A stretch of 64,000 nt of DNA, from contig JAKCWW010001754.1 in NCBI GenBank assembly GCA_026260175.1, positions 1 to 64,000 on the forward strand, written 5' to 3'. A model generated the notes under the pieces. It was not told the DNA's origin. It worked only from the letters and a program-made list of their open reading frames with translations, and did no database searches. This DNA comes from Reticulitermes lucifugus (taxonomy: Eukaryota > Arthropoda > Insecta > Blattodea > Rhinotermitidae). The translations under genes and the position numbers were made by a program. Below, in pieces: positions 28,101-35,443 of this stretch; within the stretch, counting starts at the first letter, position 1; every line of letters begins with the position of its first letter.

Positions 28101-28365
28101 CGAATAAAGGCATCTCCTCACCTAATTTACATTCGAAGACATTACCGTTTGTAATTGCGGAGCTCAGATAATTACATGTCAAAATATTTTCATACTACTA
28201 GCTAACTATAAATGTCAGATCTCCCCACTTTTCATAATTATCCCAAAACGTGACGTAAATAAAAGTTACTTACTTCGCATCAAATTGCAGATCCGTCTGA
28301 TCTGTCAAATAATGTTCAACGGGAAATATCTGAGACGGGGCTATACCAACCAACTGATTTCCCAT
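1156..28365 (-). CDS. Vps15: Vps15 / PIK3R4, phosphoinositide 3-kinase regulatory subunit 4 (3' end off window)
   Basis: Exons (minus order): 28274-28365, 26446-26626, 24959-25108, 22628-22800, 20502-20736, 18128-18300, 15530-15709, 14455-14560, 12705-12845, 11389-11674, 10636-10784, 10170-10322, 9432-9551, 7632-7808, 5924-6067, 3727-3824, 2929-3045, 2576-2679, 1156-1345. All junctions are GT-AG and phase-consistent, giving 989 codons. The start [19 protein letters not shown] matches VPS15, with Gly2 for N-myristoylation. The kinase domain (about 25-300) has VVVKVF (Lys53), HGDIKLEN (144-151) and DFA in place of DFG (164-166). HEAT-type helices follow (about 395-780), then an acidic linker with [10 protein letters not shown] and the pre-WD40 motif LVAHLHEH. 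The WD40 propeller lies left of position 1 (the human protein is about 1,360 residues). Known role: scaffold for VPS34-Beclin complexes in autophagy and endosomal sorting. Identity is very secure; exons 16-18 are the least conserved and least certain. Confidence 0.95.
1738..2248 (-). mobile_element. Compact Tc/mariner-superfamily DNA transposon with long terminal inverted repeats
   Basis: Inverted repeats of about 75 bp (1738-1812 and 2172-2248) surround a minus-strand transposase fragment. Between about 2060 and 1915 one frame reads [26 protein letters not shown] and LPRNLDEL, the hallmark C-terminal DDE block of Tc3/maT-like transposases. The N-terminal two thirds of the transposase is absent and the coding part is interrupted by stops, so this is a non-autonomous, internally deleted copy. 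It lies in the Vps15 intron between 1346 and 2575. Confidence 0.7.
4013..5720 (-). pseudogene. piggyBac-family transposase remnant
   Basis: On the minus strand, 5709-5311 encodes a DDE_Tnp_1_7 segment with [29 protein letters not shown] and [15 protein letters not shown]. Further on, 4997-4794 has [19 protein letters not shown] (the piggyBac D-x-x-M-x-x-(V/I)D motif). Then 4840-4400 contains a cysteine-rich tail ([20 protein letters not shown]), matching the piggyBac C-terminal zinc-binding domain. These pieces are in different frames. The left end is TTAA (4009-4012) followed by CCCTTTTAGCACTAGCC, the expected TTAA target site plus a CCC terminus. No matching right terminus is seen before Vps15 exon 15, so that end is lost. 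Confidence 0.75.
7075..7379. mobile_element. piggyBac-like MITE with TTAA target duplication
   Basis: The element begins CCC directly after TTAA (7071-7074) and ends GGGGG directly before TTAA (7380-7383). This is the terminal rule of piggyBac elements. It is about 305 bp with no transposase coding. It lies in the Vps15 intron between exons 14 and 15. The inverted terminal match is short (CCCNC), so the call rests mainly on TTAA plus CCC...GGG. Confidence 0.5.
8925..9078 (+). repeat. SINE body fragment with CTTTACCTTTA tail
   Basis: The segment ends GGGACAGCTTTACCTTTACC, the same tail and pre-tail sequence as the SINE copies at 24.6, 31.6 and 40.0 kb. The tRNA-like head is missing or too diverged to see. 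It explains the misleading open frames on both strands here. It is intronic in Vps15. Confidence 0.5.
11389..11674 (-). CDS. Vps15: Vps15 exon 10, HEAT-repeat region
   Basis: This is the longest Vps15 exon in the window (286 nt). It encodes [19 protein letters not shown], a variable [10 protein letters not shown] stretch, [13 protein letters not shown] and [20 protein letters not shown], all alignable with human PIK3R4 helical-repeat residues. It ends in phase 1, and the following exon (10636-10784) opens with CT to complete Ala before [14 protein letters not shown]. Confidence 0.93.
12352..12595. mobile_element. Possible piggyBac-like MITE
   Basis: TTAA (12348-12351 and 12596-12599) flanks a 244-bp AT-rich segment whose ends, CTTTTAAGGGCC and CGACCTTTAAAGG, are roughly inverted. 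A T-homopolymer (about 12474-12490) lies inside. It has no coding capacity. It could be chance in AT-rich DNA. Confidence 0.3.
12905..13272. mobile_element. Foldback element E1 with hammerhead-like motifs
   Basis: Two inverted arms (about 12905-13030 and 13140-13272) share blocks such as ACCATCAATC, TATTTTCAG and TTATTGTCCAA. The arms differ at many sites, so this is the oldest of the four related elements. Each arm carries an outward-facing CTGANGA-hairpin-GAAAC like motif: plus strand 13157-13199 (CTGATGA ... GCTGAAACATGTA) and a degenerate copy on the minus strand at 12980-13020. No coding sequence is present. Confidence 0.75.
13303..13832. mobile_element. Foldback element E2 with hammerhead-like motifs
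   Basis: The arms 13303-13517 and 13620-13832 are about 213 bp and nearly identical in reverse complement, around a 102-bp centre. Each arm carries one outward-facing structured motif: minus strand 13365-13409 and plus strand 13727-13771. In the plus copy GTCC is followed by CTGAAGA, the hairpin GAACCC/GGGTTC, GAAACATGTA and GGAC. It abuts element E1. No open reading frame or obvious target duplication is seen. Confidence 0.85.
13727..13771 (+). ncRNA. Hammerhead-ribozyme-like motif (E2 right arm)
   Basis: Order: stem I GTCC, CTGAAGA, one C, stem II GAACCC...GGGTTC, GAAA, C-AT-G mini stem III, TA, stem I GGAC. It differs from a textbook type I hammerhead by one extra nucleotide between CTGANGA and stem II, so activity is uncertain. 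The left arm has the same fold with GAATCC/GGGTTT. Confidence 0.45.
16270..16470 (+). repeat. SINE inserted in Tigger
   Basis: A tRNA-like B box (GGGGTTCAATCCC, about 16317) is followed by AGGCCAGTCCATGTTGGATT and a body ending near TTTCTCCCTGTCAG. The same body appears in reverse orientation at 42950-43095, which supports a dispersed SINE family. The flanking Tigger coding resumes at about 16490. Confidence 0.6.
16716..17432 (-). mobile_element. Tc/mariner-like element nested in Tigger
   Basis: The ends resemble inverted repeats: ACAGAATGTCCCAAAATACA at the left, and ACATAGGGCATCTCAAAATT read inward from the right. On the minus strand (about 17175-17095) one frame gives [11 protein letters not shown], then [15 protein letters not shown], the same DDE C-terminal block seen at 1.9-2.1 kb. 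It interrupts the Tigger transposase between PKGK and its MTAELMAEW block. Transposase coding is otherwise degenerate. Confidence 0.55.
18301..20501. other. Vps15 intron without recognised features
   Basis: This 2.2-kb AT-rich intron contains only the half foldback repeat (18425-18545) and a G-run at about 19724-19735. No coding potential or other element is supported. Confidence 0.5.
18425..18545. repeat. Half copy of a short foldback repeat
   Basis: It contains AGGGTCAAGCAGTCCAAGAA, also found at about 36573-36596, and CATAACATCCCAGAAGACC, an arm of the foldback family seen complete at 49424-49532. It is intronic in Vps15. Confidence 0.4.
21440..21600 (-). repeat. Degenerate SINE copy
   Basis: It is similar over about 100 bp to the SINE at 61645-61790: a TTAAGGT...TCCAGC...TTTTCTGG start, then AACTG-GGTAAA and CCTCAGTTA. 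The tRNA-like head is weak here, so the call depends on the other copy. Confidence 0.35.
21905..22400 (+). repeat. 5' fragment of a LINE (RTE-like)
   Basis: A non-coding leader rich in short G and C runs is followed, at about 22315-22350, by a frame reading [10 protein letters not shown]. This is the start of the AP-endonuclease domain of LINE ORF2 (usual form TWNVRTL). Coding stops almost at once and the rest of ORF2 is missing. The RTE assignment is by resemblance of the leader and is tentative. Confidence 0.5.
22628..22800 (-). CDS. Vps15: Vps15 exon 4, kinase catalytic loop
   Basis: The exon carries [10 protein letters not shown], then [27 protein letters not shown] and [11 protein letters not shown]. 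This is the catalytic and activation segment typical of VPS15 orthologues. The Asp-Phe-Gly motif reads DFA, the family's usual departure from active kinases. The upstream acceptor is ctag before GTGTGTCAT; the donor is gtttgt. Confidence 0.95.
22801..24958. other. Vps15 intron
   Basis: It contains the SINE at 24599-24804. At 23860-24240 a segment with CTGTCCACCCATTCGCCCGC and AACTCTGCTCCCATTGGATG looks like part of a dispersed repeat, but I cannot name the family. Confidence 0.4.
24599..24804 (-). repeat. tRNA-derived SINE (family A)
   Basis: Read on the minus strand it begins ATACCATAGTTGGTATAGCG (A-box-like), has the B box GGGTTTGAATCC, then a GC-rich body with CCAGCCGGGCCCTGGGGCCC, and ends in CTTTACCTTTA. 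The 40.0-kb copy shares head, body and tail. It is intronic in Vps15 in the sense orientation. Confidence 0.75.
26905..27057. repeat. Short foldback repeat
   Basis: Two imperfect inverted arms of about 65 bp meet near 26980. Shared blocks are TATCGGTTCTTCT/TATCAGGTCTTCT and CACTGGGTATTTGGTTCC/CACTGGATGTTCAGTTCC. It belongs to the same family as 49424-49532. I recall this unit as common in cockroach and termite genomes (inference from memory). Confidence 0.5.
27520..27855 (-). repeat. LINE 3' end fragment
   Basis: It is alignable along its length with 33475-33815: the same order of a TCTATGCCTA block, a CATTTTAATA block, a GAGCC block and a terminal C/T-rich block. On the minus strand the better preserved copy encodes the C-terminus of a LINE reverse transcriptase protein. 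This copy is more decayed. Confidence 0.5.
28274..28365 (-). CDS. Vps15: Vps15 exon 1 with start codon
   Basis: The ATG is at 28363-28365 and the exon ends at GCGAA before gtaagt. It encodes residues 1-31. The second residue is Gly, as expected for N-myristoylation of VPS15, and the reading matches the family start, so this ATG is chosen over any other. No upstream noncoding exon is recognised; the promoter should lie in about 28370-28600, where I see no clear TATA box. Confidence 0.93.
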
Positions 28366-28814
28366 TTTCACTAAATCTTTATCTGTCTTGCACACAAACG
28401 TTTTCACTAAGGACTATACACGGCAGTCGACAGCCAACCATCCTTCAACCACATCACGAGCACAGAACGCGAATACATCGCACTTCGATACGGACTGCCG
28501 GATCCACAGAGCAGTATATCAAATGACCAGACCTAGTCCTATGTAGTAGTTAATCTGTGCTATATAGTACCTGCAGTCACGGCCTATTAGAAACCCATGA
28601 AGTATAATGTGTGTGTGTGAGAGGCTGTATGAGTATAAATGCTTTTGTCTGGAAAAACGTAGCAGTGTATCGTAAATAATGAGATTTTGTTTTATTGCAT
28701 TAGGATTGCTTTGTGTGTTCTGTTATGGTCTGAATGGTATAATGTATTAATAATATTATTATTACTACAGTAATTAGAACTGTAGACCTAACTAGCAATG
28801 TAGAAAGGAACGAA

Positions 28815-29060
28815 GATGTTGCCTCAAATGGTAAAGCTTTTTGCATATCGGTAGGTGCCCGGTTCGAATCTAGGCCTGGGCGTCGATTATTCTGACAAGA
28901 TTTTTTGTTACTTTCCCAAGTCGCTCGGTGCAGACTGGGGGATAGTACTTCATATTAGGCCATGACTGCGACCATATCTTTTCGAATTCAGCATTCCCTA
29001 GCTCTGATCCTGGTCTTACCATTTAAACACTGTCTGATCCATGTTGGCGGTAGAAATTAG
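28815..29060 (+). repeat. tRNA-related SINE-like repeat
   Basis: The head has CCTCAAATGGTAAAGC (A-box-like) and CCCGGTTCGAATCTAGG (B box) at normal spacing. It is followed by a unique-looking body with no tail recognised. The anticodon-arm region does not fold into a clear tRNA, so a functional tRNA gene is not supported. Confidence 0.5.
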
Positions 29061-29269
29061 GCTCTTGCATTCGCAGTTGTTCACAAATAGAAATTTCCGC
29101 TCTCCTTATTGTGAAATTATTGACCTCCCAATTGTAGCTTCAGCGGAAAACAAAATACGGTATTACAAGGCAAGGTCAGGACCATTGGGTGGGTGGTGTA
29201 GAACTTCCTAGTGAAAGCACAGCGCGAGTTCTTGTGTGCAATGTGTGCTGTGTCAGGTTGCATTGTTGT

Positions 29270-30156
29270 GCTGAAGGATCACATCTTTCTACAGATTACC
29301 TGTTTGGCCTGCTGAAGGAGCATTTGGTAGGTCACTGATTCCAAAATGATAAGGAAGTGGAAATGGCCATTTGTGAATGGTTGTGAATGCAAGAACCACA
29401 TTTATATCGTGATAGAATTTTTAAACTTGGGCGGACAAGTTGGAACAGATGCATCAGTGTGCTGTCACTTTGAATATTTTGGCTGTTGGAGAAGTTGCCT
29501 GTTCCCACTGCATTCCAGCTTGTTTTGTTTGAGGAGTGAAATGGTGCACTCATGTCCTATCACCTGTCACTGTGGATTCTGCGAACACATTTCGTTCTTC
29601 TTTAAGTGGTTGCACATGTGAAAAAGTAGTCTCAAAATGTTGATTTTTGTGCTCTTCCATCAGACATCTTGTGGTATCTCAGTTCTTCACATACAATGTT
29701 ATGTGCACTTATGATGGACAACTACAGCACAGTGGATACATCTCTGTGACTTGGTGGTATCCAAAATCAGCTCCTCCATGTTGACATCTCCTGGATGTGC
29801 TGAACCAACCAATGCAATTATCATCATGGGTGTTCATCATTTTATAATTCTGCTACATTTTATTACATGCTGCATTGTCATTATGCCATCACCATACACC
29901 TCCATCAGTTGGCAGTGAATTGTGATGGGGGAAATGTGTTTGCCCAAAACAAAACAAATCACACTATGAACTTCGCAGGATCAAGTTTCCCATGTTCCTA
30001 TTGCACATCAACTTGTCCCATGTGTAGCATCTGTCTGACTGACTCTTGTGCCATCCCTTGGATGTTATGCCTACTACAAGTGCTACGTCCTACCAAAAAT
30101 TAAAATGCTTGATGAACACAAAAGTTACAGGCTAGGGAACCTTACTTATTAAACAT
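29270..30156. mobile_element. Rearranged mariner remnant
   Basis: Plus strand 29295-29460 encodes a mariner transposase C-terminus (LFGLLKEHLVGH, KEVEMAICEWL, YRDRIFKLG). Immediately after it, the minus strand from about 29900 back to 29440 encodes the mariner core (LMEEHKNQHFETT, VHHFTPQTKQAGMQWEQA). An inverted terminal repeat facing left ends at about 30155 (TTTAATAAGTAAGGTTCCCT on minus). The two parts are head-to-head and interrupted by stops. It lies between Vps15 and the zinc-finger gene. Confidence 0.75.
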
Positions 30157-31074
30157 GCCTTATATCTTTCAAGCCCTTCGACAGATTTTGTTGAGGCTTG
30201 ATGTATAGCACTTGTACCCTATTACAGTGTGCGACTTACATCAACTTTTATTCATTTGACGTTCATATTAAGGGCTTAAATACATTTTTGTGTGCAGCTT
30301 TGAAAGTGTTCATCTAAGAGAAAATGTTTTGAATAAAAGTTAAGAAGAGGTTGACAAGATACACATGTTATATTTGTTACAGTGAGTGCTGTGGAGTGTT
30401 TGCATAAAACTGGTTTTGAGAAAATGTCATTTAATGAAAGCTTTGTTCCAGCTTTTGATACTGCTTCATCATTTGCCTCATGTACATTTAATTTAGATTA
30501 CATTATATATACCTATACAGCAAACATAAATAAAACACATCTAATGCCACACAAAGGGTGATTTGCCATTTATTTTTAATTCATTATAATTGTTACAGTA
30601 AACAAAAAGCCACTTACTATTAAATTTGAGCCCCAAATGGAATGGGCATGAGAAGGAAGTCATGTACACATATTCTTCAAAGTACTGTACTGATTTACTA
30701 CACAGGCATCTTCACTACCAGCTGTTTTTTAAAGACATTTATTTTACACTATAAGCTATGGAAAAGAAAGAAAGAACTAGACATCATTAGGAAAGATTTT
30801 CATGACTGGCAAACATTTTACTGAATGGGTAGAAAATGTTAGGCATGCATGAATGTGGAAATTGTAGGATGATCTGAAGAAATGATTCTTGGTAGCAGAT
30901 ATGACACTCATTTTTGGACCCTACACGAGATTTTTTTCCTGCTTTGTTGTCATAATGTGAAGCATAATTACAAGATATGGAAATTAAAGGAATTTATGAA
31001 TTTTATAAATGGCTTAAATCAACCATAGTGTATGTACAAACATATCTCAGTACCTGAAATGAATTATTTTGCAG

Positions 31075-34000
31075 TACTCTATGGATGTAATTAAAGTGGA
31101 ACCTGATTCAGACTGTGAAACTCACATTACATCAGTATGCAGTGATGTGAAAGAGCAGCAGCATTTTGTGCCCATAATTAGGCATGAAGATGAGGTGGGT
31201 TTCCATGTGTGTTTTACAGTCTGAAAATTTGACACCAACTTTATTTTTATTTACCCCCTCTGTATTTAAAGTTTAAGATGCCAAACAGCAACTACAGTAA
31301 TGCCATTAGAAATACGGGATGTTCTTTGTCAGAAGATATAATCATGCATGTTATGGCAAAATTTTTCTTTAAATTAATAGAACAATTATCAAATTAAGAC
31401 AGTCTAAATGCTGCATCATTTCAGATGGACTTGAACAGAACTGTATATTTGTTATTTAGTAACAATTCGATGAAACAAGTTATTGTGTTTGGGTATCAGA
31501 AGGCTAAAAGAAGTGCTTTATGTTTTTATTAATACTATATGTTAAATGTGAGCTGACAACTGAACTGTAGTTAAATTCATGGCAGCAGCAAGACTTCTCC
31601 AAAGTGTCCAAACTGGCTCTGGGGCCCATTTAGCAGTCTATTCAGTGGGTACTAATGGCTCTTCCCCCAGGGTGAAATGGCTGGTGCATGAAGGTGATCA
31701 CTCATCTCCATCTAGGGCCAAGGTTAAAAATGAGTGGCACTATATGTCCAGTCCCCCATGTGTCTTCATGGCATGCACAGGGACCTTTACCTTTATCTGC
31801 ATGTTAAACTGCTGTTACCATTGTTTTATCCTTCCTGTACTGAATGGAGACAAGTATTATAAGAGCATGCTGTGGACAGTGATGTAGATGAGGCTCCTGT
31901 AGCCCCCTGGTGCTGGGGGGCTAACATACAGAATATTAGAATTCATTGTGGGTTCTTTCGGACTGGATTCCGTTGTTCTAACAGAAGGCAGTATTCTGGA
32001 TCACTATTAGTAGATGTGGGAGTAACTGCACTAATAATTATAGGAGTGGGTGTGGTGACCTGTTTTCTACATTACTGGCTGTGGGTATTATACATACTGA
32101 AGTTATTGACATATAAGTGTGGAGAAGAGACACTAATATGCAATCCTGACAAATCCGAATACAAATGAGAGTTCTTTACAGCGTGATATGGATTTAAACT
32201 ACACACACCCTGGTTCAGATGACATGAGAAATGTAATATACATAGTCAGTGGGGTGAAGGAAGAAGACAAAGAAGACCATATGCCTGTTGCTGTGCCCAT
32301 AAGAGAGACTGAAGTTAGGGTGAGTTACAATTTCAAGGGTATGCATATGTAACCCCATTCAGGCAGAAGCACATGTAATTATTGTACACAAGACTGGTGG
32401 AAAATAAATGACATACATGACTTGCTTTGAAAAAGAAACAGGTACGTAATATTAAGGCACACTGCGGAAATATTTTCATGCAACCCAGCAGCTTACAAGA
32501 TGTCCACATATTCCCTGATATATATACTCGTGTGTGTGTGTATATATATAATATTTTTCTGATAGTGCACAGAAAATACTGCAGTATTTGTCTACATTTT
32601 ATATTTTTCATTTCTCTGACTCTTGGAACTTTTTTTTTTTATATTTGCATTCTGATATGCCTGTCATATCTATTTCATTAATTTGTTATAACCATCTACA
32701 TATTTACCTATGTTAGTGGTCTGTTGTGTAATAGGAGGACACTATACCAATCAAAGAAGAGTGCAAAGATGAAGCAGAAACAGAGGATGAGCAGATGCAT
32801 ATGAACAGGTGACTTTTCCTTGTTTACTGTAGTAATAAATTATTCTTCAATATTTGTAATTTCCCTAACAGCATGAAGAGAGTAAGGAAGTTCCCAAAAC
32901 ATACATAGTATGAATGGTGTAGCTAAAGTATGTGTGCTATTGTTGGGTGGAAGGCTACTTCCAGGAGTATGTACAGACTGAATTTGATTTATAATTGAAC
33001 ATCTTGGAAGTAATCAGTATGGAATAATTTAAGGCCAACAAGCCTAGGTCTATGAGGAAGTGAACAAATGTTCCATAGTAACTGATGGTTTTATACCACA
33101 AGGCCATGAATTTCCCTGAGCCTTGCTCATTCTTCTGTCAATAACCCAAACTGTTAGGGATCAGTTAAATTGTCAAGTTTACAATTTTGGGCAATATTGG
33201 TATGCAATAATAGCATTTCAGTACATGTACTGTGACTTGACTGAACTTGGCTTCAAAGTAAACCAATACGGCATTTGTTTCACATGTGTTGGGAAATATA
33301 AATTAGGCTTTAGTCTTCTAGAACTGTAATAAATACATTTGTGTATAATTCATTATTCAGTGCTTTCATGTAGTGACACTTGTGTAAACCATGATTTTTG
33401 CACCTTTATGTAATGAAATTCCTATTTATTTATTACATTATAAAGGGGTGTTGGTATATGCGATTACTGAGTTTCAGATCTAACTAAATAACTAACTCCA
33501 TGAAGCAGAGTCCTTCCTGAGAAGCTGACAGGTCCTCAGCTAGTTAACAAATTCCCTGCATTTTACAGAACCTGAAGGTTCATTACAGCATTCACAAGCG
33601 TCTGCCACCTATCCCTATCTGAGCCAGAGCAATCTAGTCCATGCCTCCTCATCCCACTTCTTGAAGACCCATTTTAATATCATCCTCCCTTCTATGCCTA
33701 GGTCTTCAAAGTCCCCACCAAAACCCTGTATGTACCTCTCCTGTCCCCCATGCCCCATCTGTCTCATTCTTCTTGATTTGATCACCTGAATAATATTCAT
33801 TGAGGAGTACAGATCACGGAGTTTTAGATGTAGTGCATGTAAAACAACTATTTATGGTGAAAATTCAGTTAAAAAATTTGTAATTTTTGGGCATCCTATC
33901 AAAGAGCATTATTAGGTAGTCACTGTACATATTGATGCAGTCTTCCGTGTGTGTAGTGCAGGTTAAAAAATATGATTTGTGTTGGAAAGTACTGTATTTG

Positions 34001-35443
34001 TGACAAATGACAGAGCTGAAACATTACGTCTGATCATGAACATGTGTCCTCATACACTGCGTATTAATGTTCTTTTACAGTGCAGTGACCATTCCAGAAG
34101 AAAGTGTTTTGCCTGTTGACTGCACGAGAAAAGACATGTATGTATACAACCAAATGGAGCTCGATAGAGAAGCCAGTTTGTATGACACTTATGGTCATTT
34201 AGACATAAATCCTGCAAGATATCTTAGCACAATGATAATTGAAGAGTGTGATACAATTCACCACTGTGAAATTTGTGGTAAAAAGTTTTCAAACATATAT
34301 AATCTCAAGATTCATACACGTACACATACAGGTGACAAACCATATACATGTAATGTTTGTAATGAGACATTTGCTTACAAAAGCTCTCTGAAGGTTCATT
34401 TACGTTTTCACACAGGGGAAAAACCATACAGTTGTGATGTGTGTAATAAAAAGTTTGCAACGTATGGAAAAGCGGCAGAACATAATCGTGTTCATACTAG
34501 GGACAAGCCCTATGGTTGCGAAGTATGTCCAGCAACATTCTCTAATAATTCAGATTTAAAGAAACACATTCGAATTCATACAGGGGAAAAACCTTACACT
34601 TGTGATGTATGCACCAAACAGTTCACAACAAGCTTTTCTTTGAAAAGTCATTACCGCCTCCACACTGGAGAGAAGCCCTACATATGTGACATATGTAGTA
34701 AATCGTTTTCTCATAGTTCCAATTTCAAGGAACATTACCGTACACACACAGGACTGATGCCATACCACTGTGAAATGTGCAACAAGAAATTCATTAACAG
34801 TTCAGGACTTAAGAAACATATGATTAAGCATACAGGCAGGAAACCGTATTCTTGCGATATATGTGAAAAGAAGTTCTCGACCAGGTTCTCTCTGAAAGTC
34901 CATTCTTATATCCATTCAGGTGTGAAGCCTTTCAGCTGTGACATATGTGAGAAGAAATTTGTTAACAAAAGTGAACTTCAAAGACATTATCGTGTTCACA
35001 CTGGTGAGAAAACATCCATTTGTGATGTTTGTGCTAAAATGTTTGCAAATAGGTATAACCTTATGATTCATTATCGTATTCATACCGGGGAGAAGCCGTA
35101 TAAATGTGACGAATGCAAGAAAAGTTTTTCTGACAAGGCTGATCTTGGTAAACACTTGCAGAGCCATGCAAGAGAAAAACCCTACAGTTGTAGTCTTTGC
35201 ATGAAGAAATATCAGTATCGGTCGAAACTCAATGAGCATATTCGGCTCCATGCAGGTAAAAATGACTGCAGTGTGTGTCACAAGACATTTTCTAATAGCT
35301 GGAACTTGAAATGTCATTATCGTATTCACTCAGGAGAGAAGCCATATGCATGTGGCAGATGTGAAGAGAAATTCTCATGTAGTTGGAATCTGAAGAAACA
35401 TCTTCAAATTCACGATAATGAGTCTTTGAAATATGACGAATAA
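31075..35443 (+). CDS. C2H2 zinc-finger protein, 14 fingers
   Basis: Exons: 31075-31194 (ATG at 31081), 32182-32319, 32735-32808, 34081-35443. Junctions are GT-AG and in phase, giving 562 residues. The N-terminus (MDVIKVEPDSDCET, then VKEEDKEDH and IPIKEECKDEAETEDE) is acidic with sumoylation-like psi-K-x-E sites. The last exon encodes 14 tandem C2H2 fingers from HHCEICGKKF to ACGRCEEKFS, mostly joined by TGEKP-type linkers. No ZAD, BTB or KRAB domain is seen. The likely role is a nuclear DNA-binding regulator; the target is unknown. The start is chosen because acidic MDVIKVEPD is the usual opening of this family as I remember it. An upstream noncoding exon must exist because a splice acceptor sits 6 nt before the ATG. 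AATAAA overlaps the stop (about 35439) and recurs near 35866. Confidence 0.9.
31081..32808 (+). CDS. Zinc-finger gene, exons 1-3 (acidic N-terminus)
   Basis: The three exons give 114, 138 and 74 coding nt (phases 0, 0, 2), encoding about 108 residues rich in Glu and Asp. They contain VKEEDKEDHMPVAVPI and IPIKEECKDEAE. The paralogue at 39.5-44.3 kb has 114, 132 and 56 coding nt with the same phases. No catalytic or structural domain is recognised. Confidence 0.8.
31600..31800 (+). repeat. SINE family A copy, 5' part diverged
   Basis: It contains CCATCTAGGGCCAAGGTTAA and ends GGGACCTTTACCTTTATC, matching the body and tail of the copies at 24.6 and 40.0 kb. It lies in intron 1 of the zinc-finger gene, sense orientation. 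Confidence 0.55.
33475..33815 (-). repeat. LINE 3' end fragment with reverse-transcriptase tail
   Basis: On the minus strand it encodes RRMRQMGHGG, then GIEGRMILKWVFKKWDEEA, and in a shifted frame RWQTLVNAVMNLQVL. This resembles the C-terminus of LINE ORF2 proteins (usual forms RRMRWAGHVAR and RWRALVNAVMNLRVP). About 190 bp of 3' UTR follows. It is inserted antisense in intron 3 of the zinc-finger gene. Confidence 0.65.
34081..35443 (+). CDS. Zinc-finger gene, last exon with 14 C2H2 fingers
   Basis: All fingers are on one exon and all keep the C-x2-C...H-x3-H ligands. The linker between fingers 12 and 13 is HAGKNDC instead of H-TGEKP-Y-x-C, two residues shorter. Finger 3 ends HTRDKP and finger 6 ends HTGLMP. 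The acceptor is ttttacag; the split codon AG|T gives Ser. The exon ends at TAA 35441-35443. Confidence 0.95.

Noticed and set aside
31872-32168. Plus-strand frame of 98 codons with a hydrophobic stretch
   Set aside because: It lies in an intron of the zinc-finger gene after a SINE, has no start context or homology, and ends just before exon 2, whose real frame differs.
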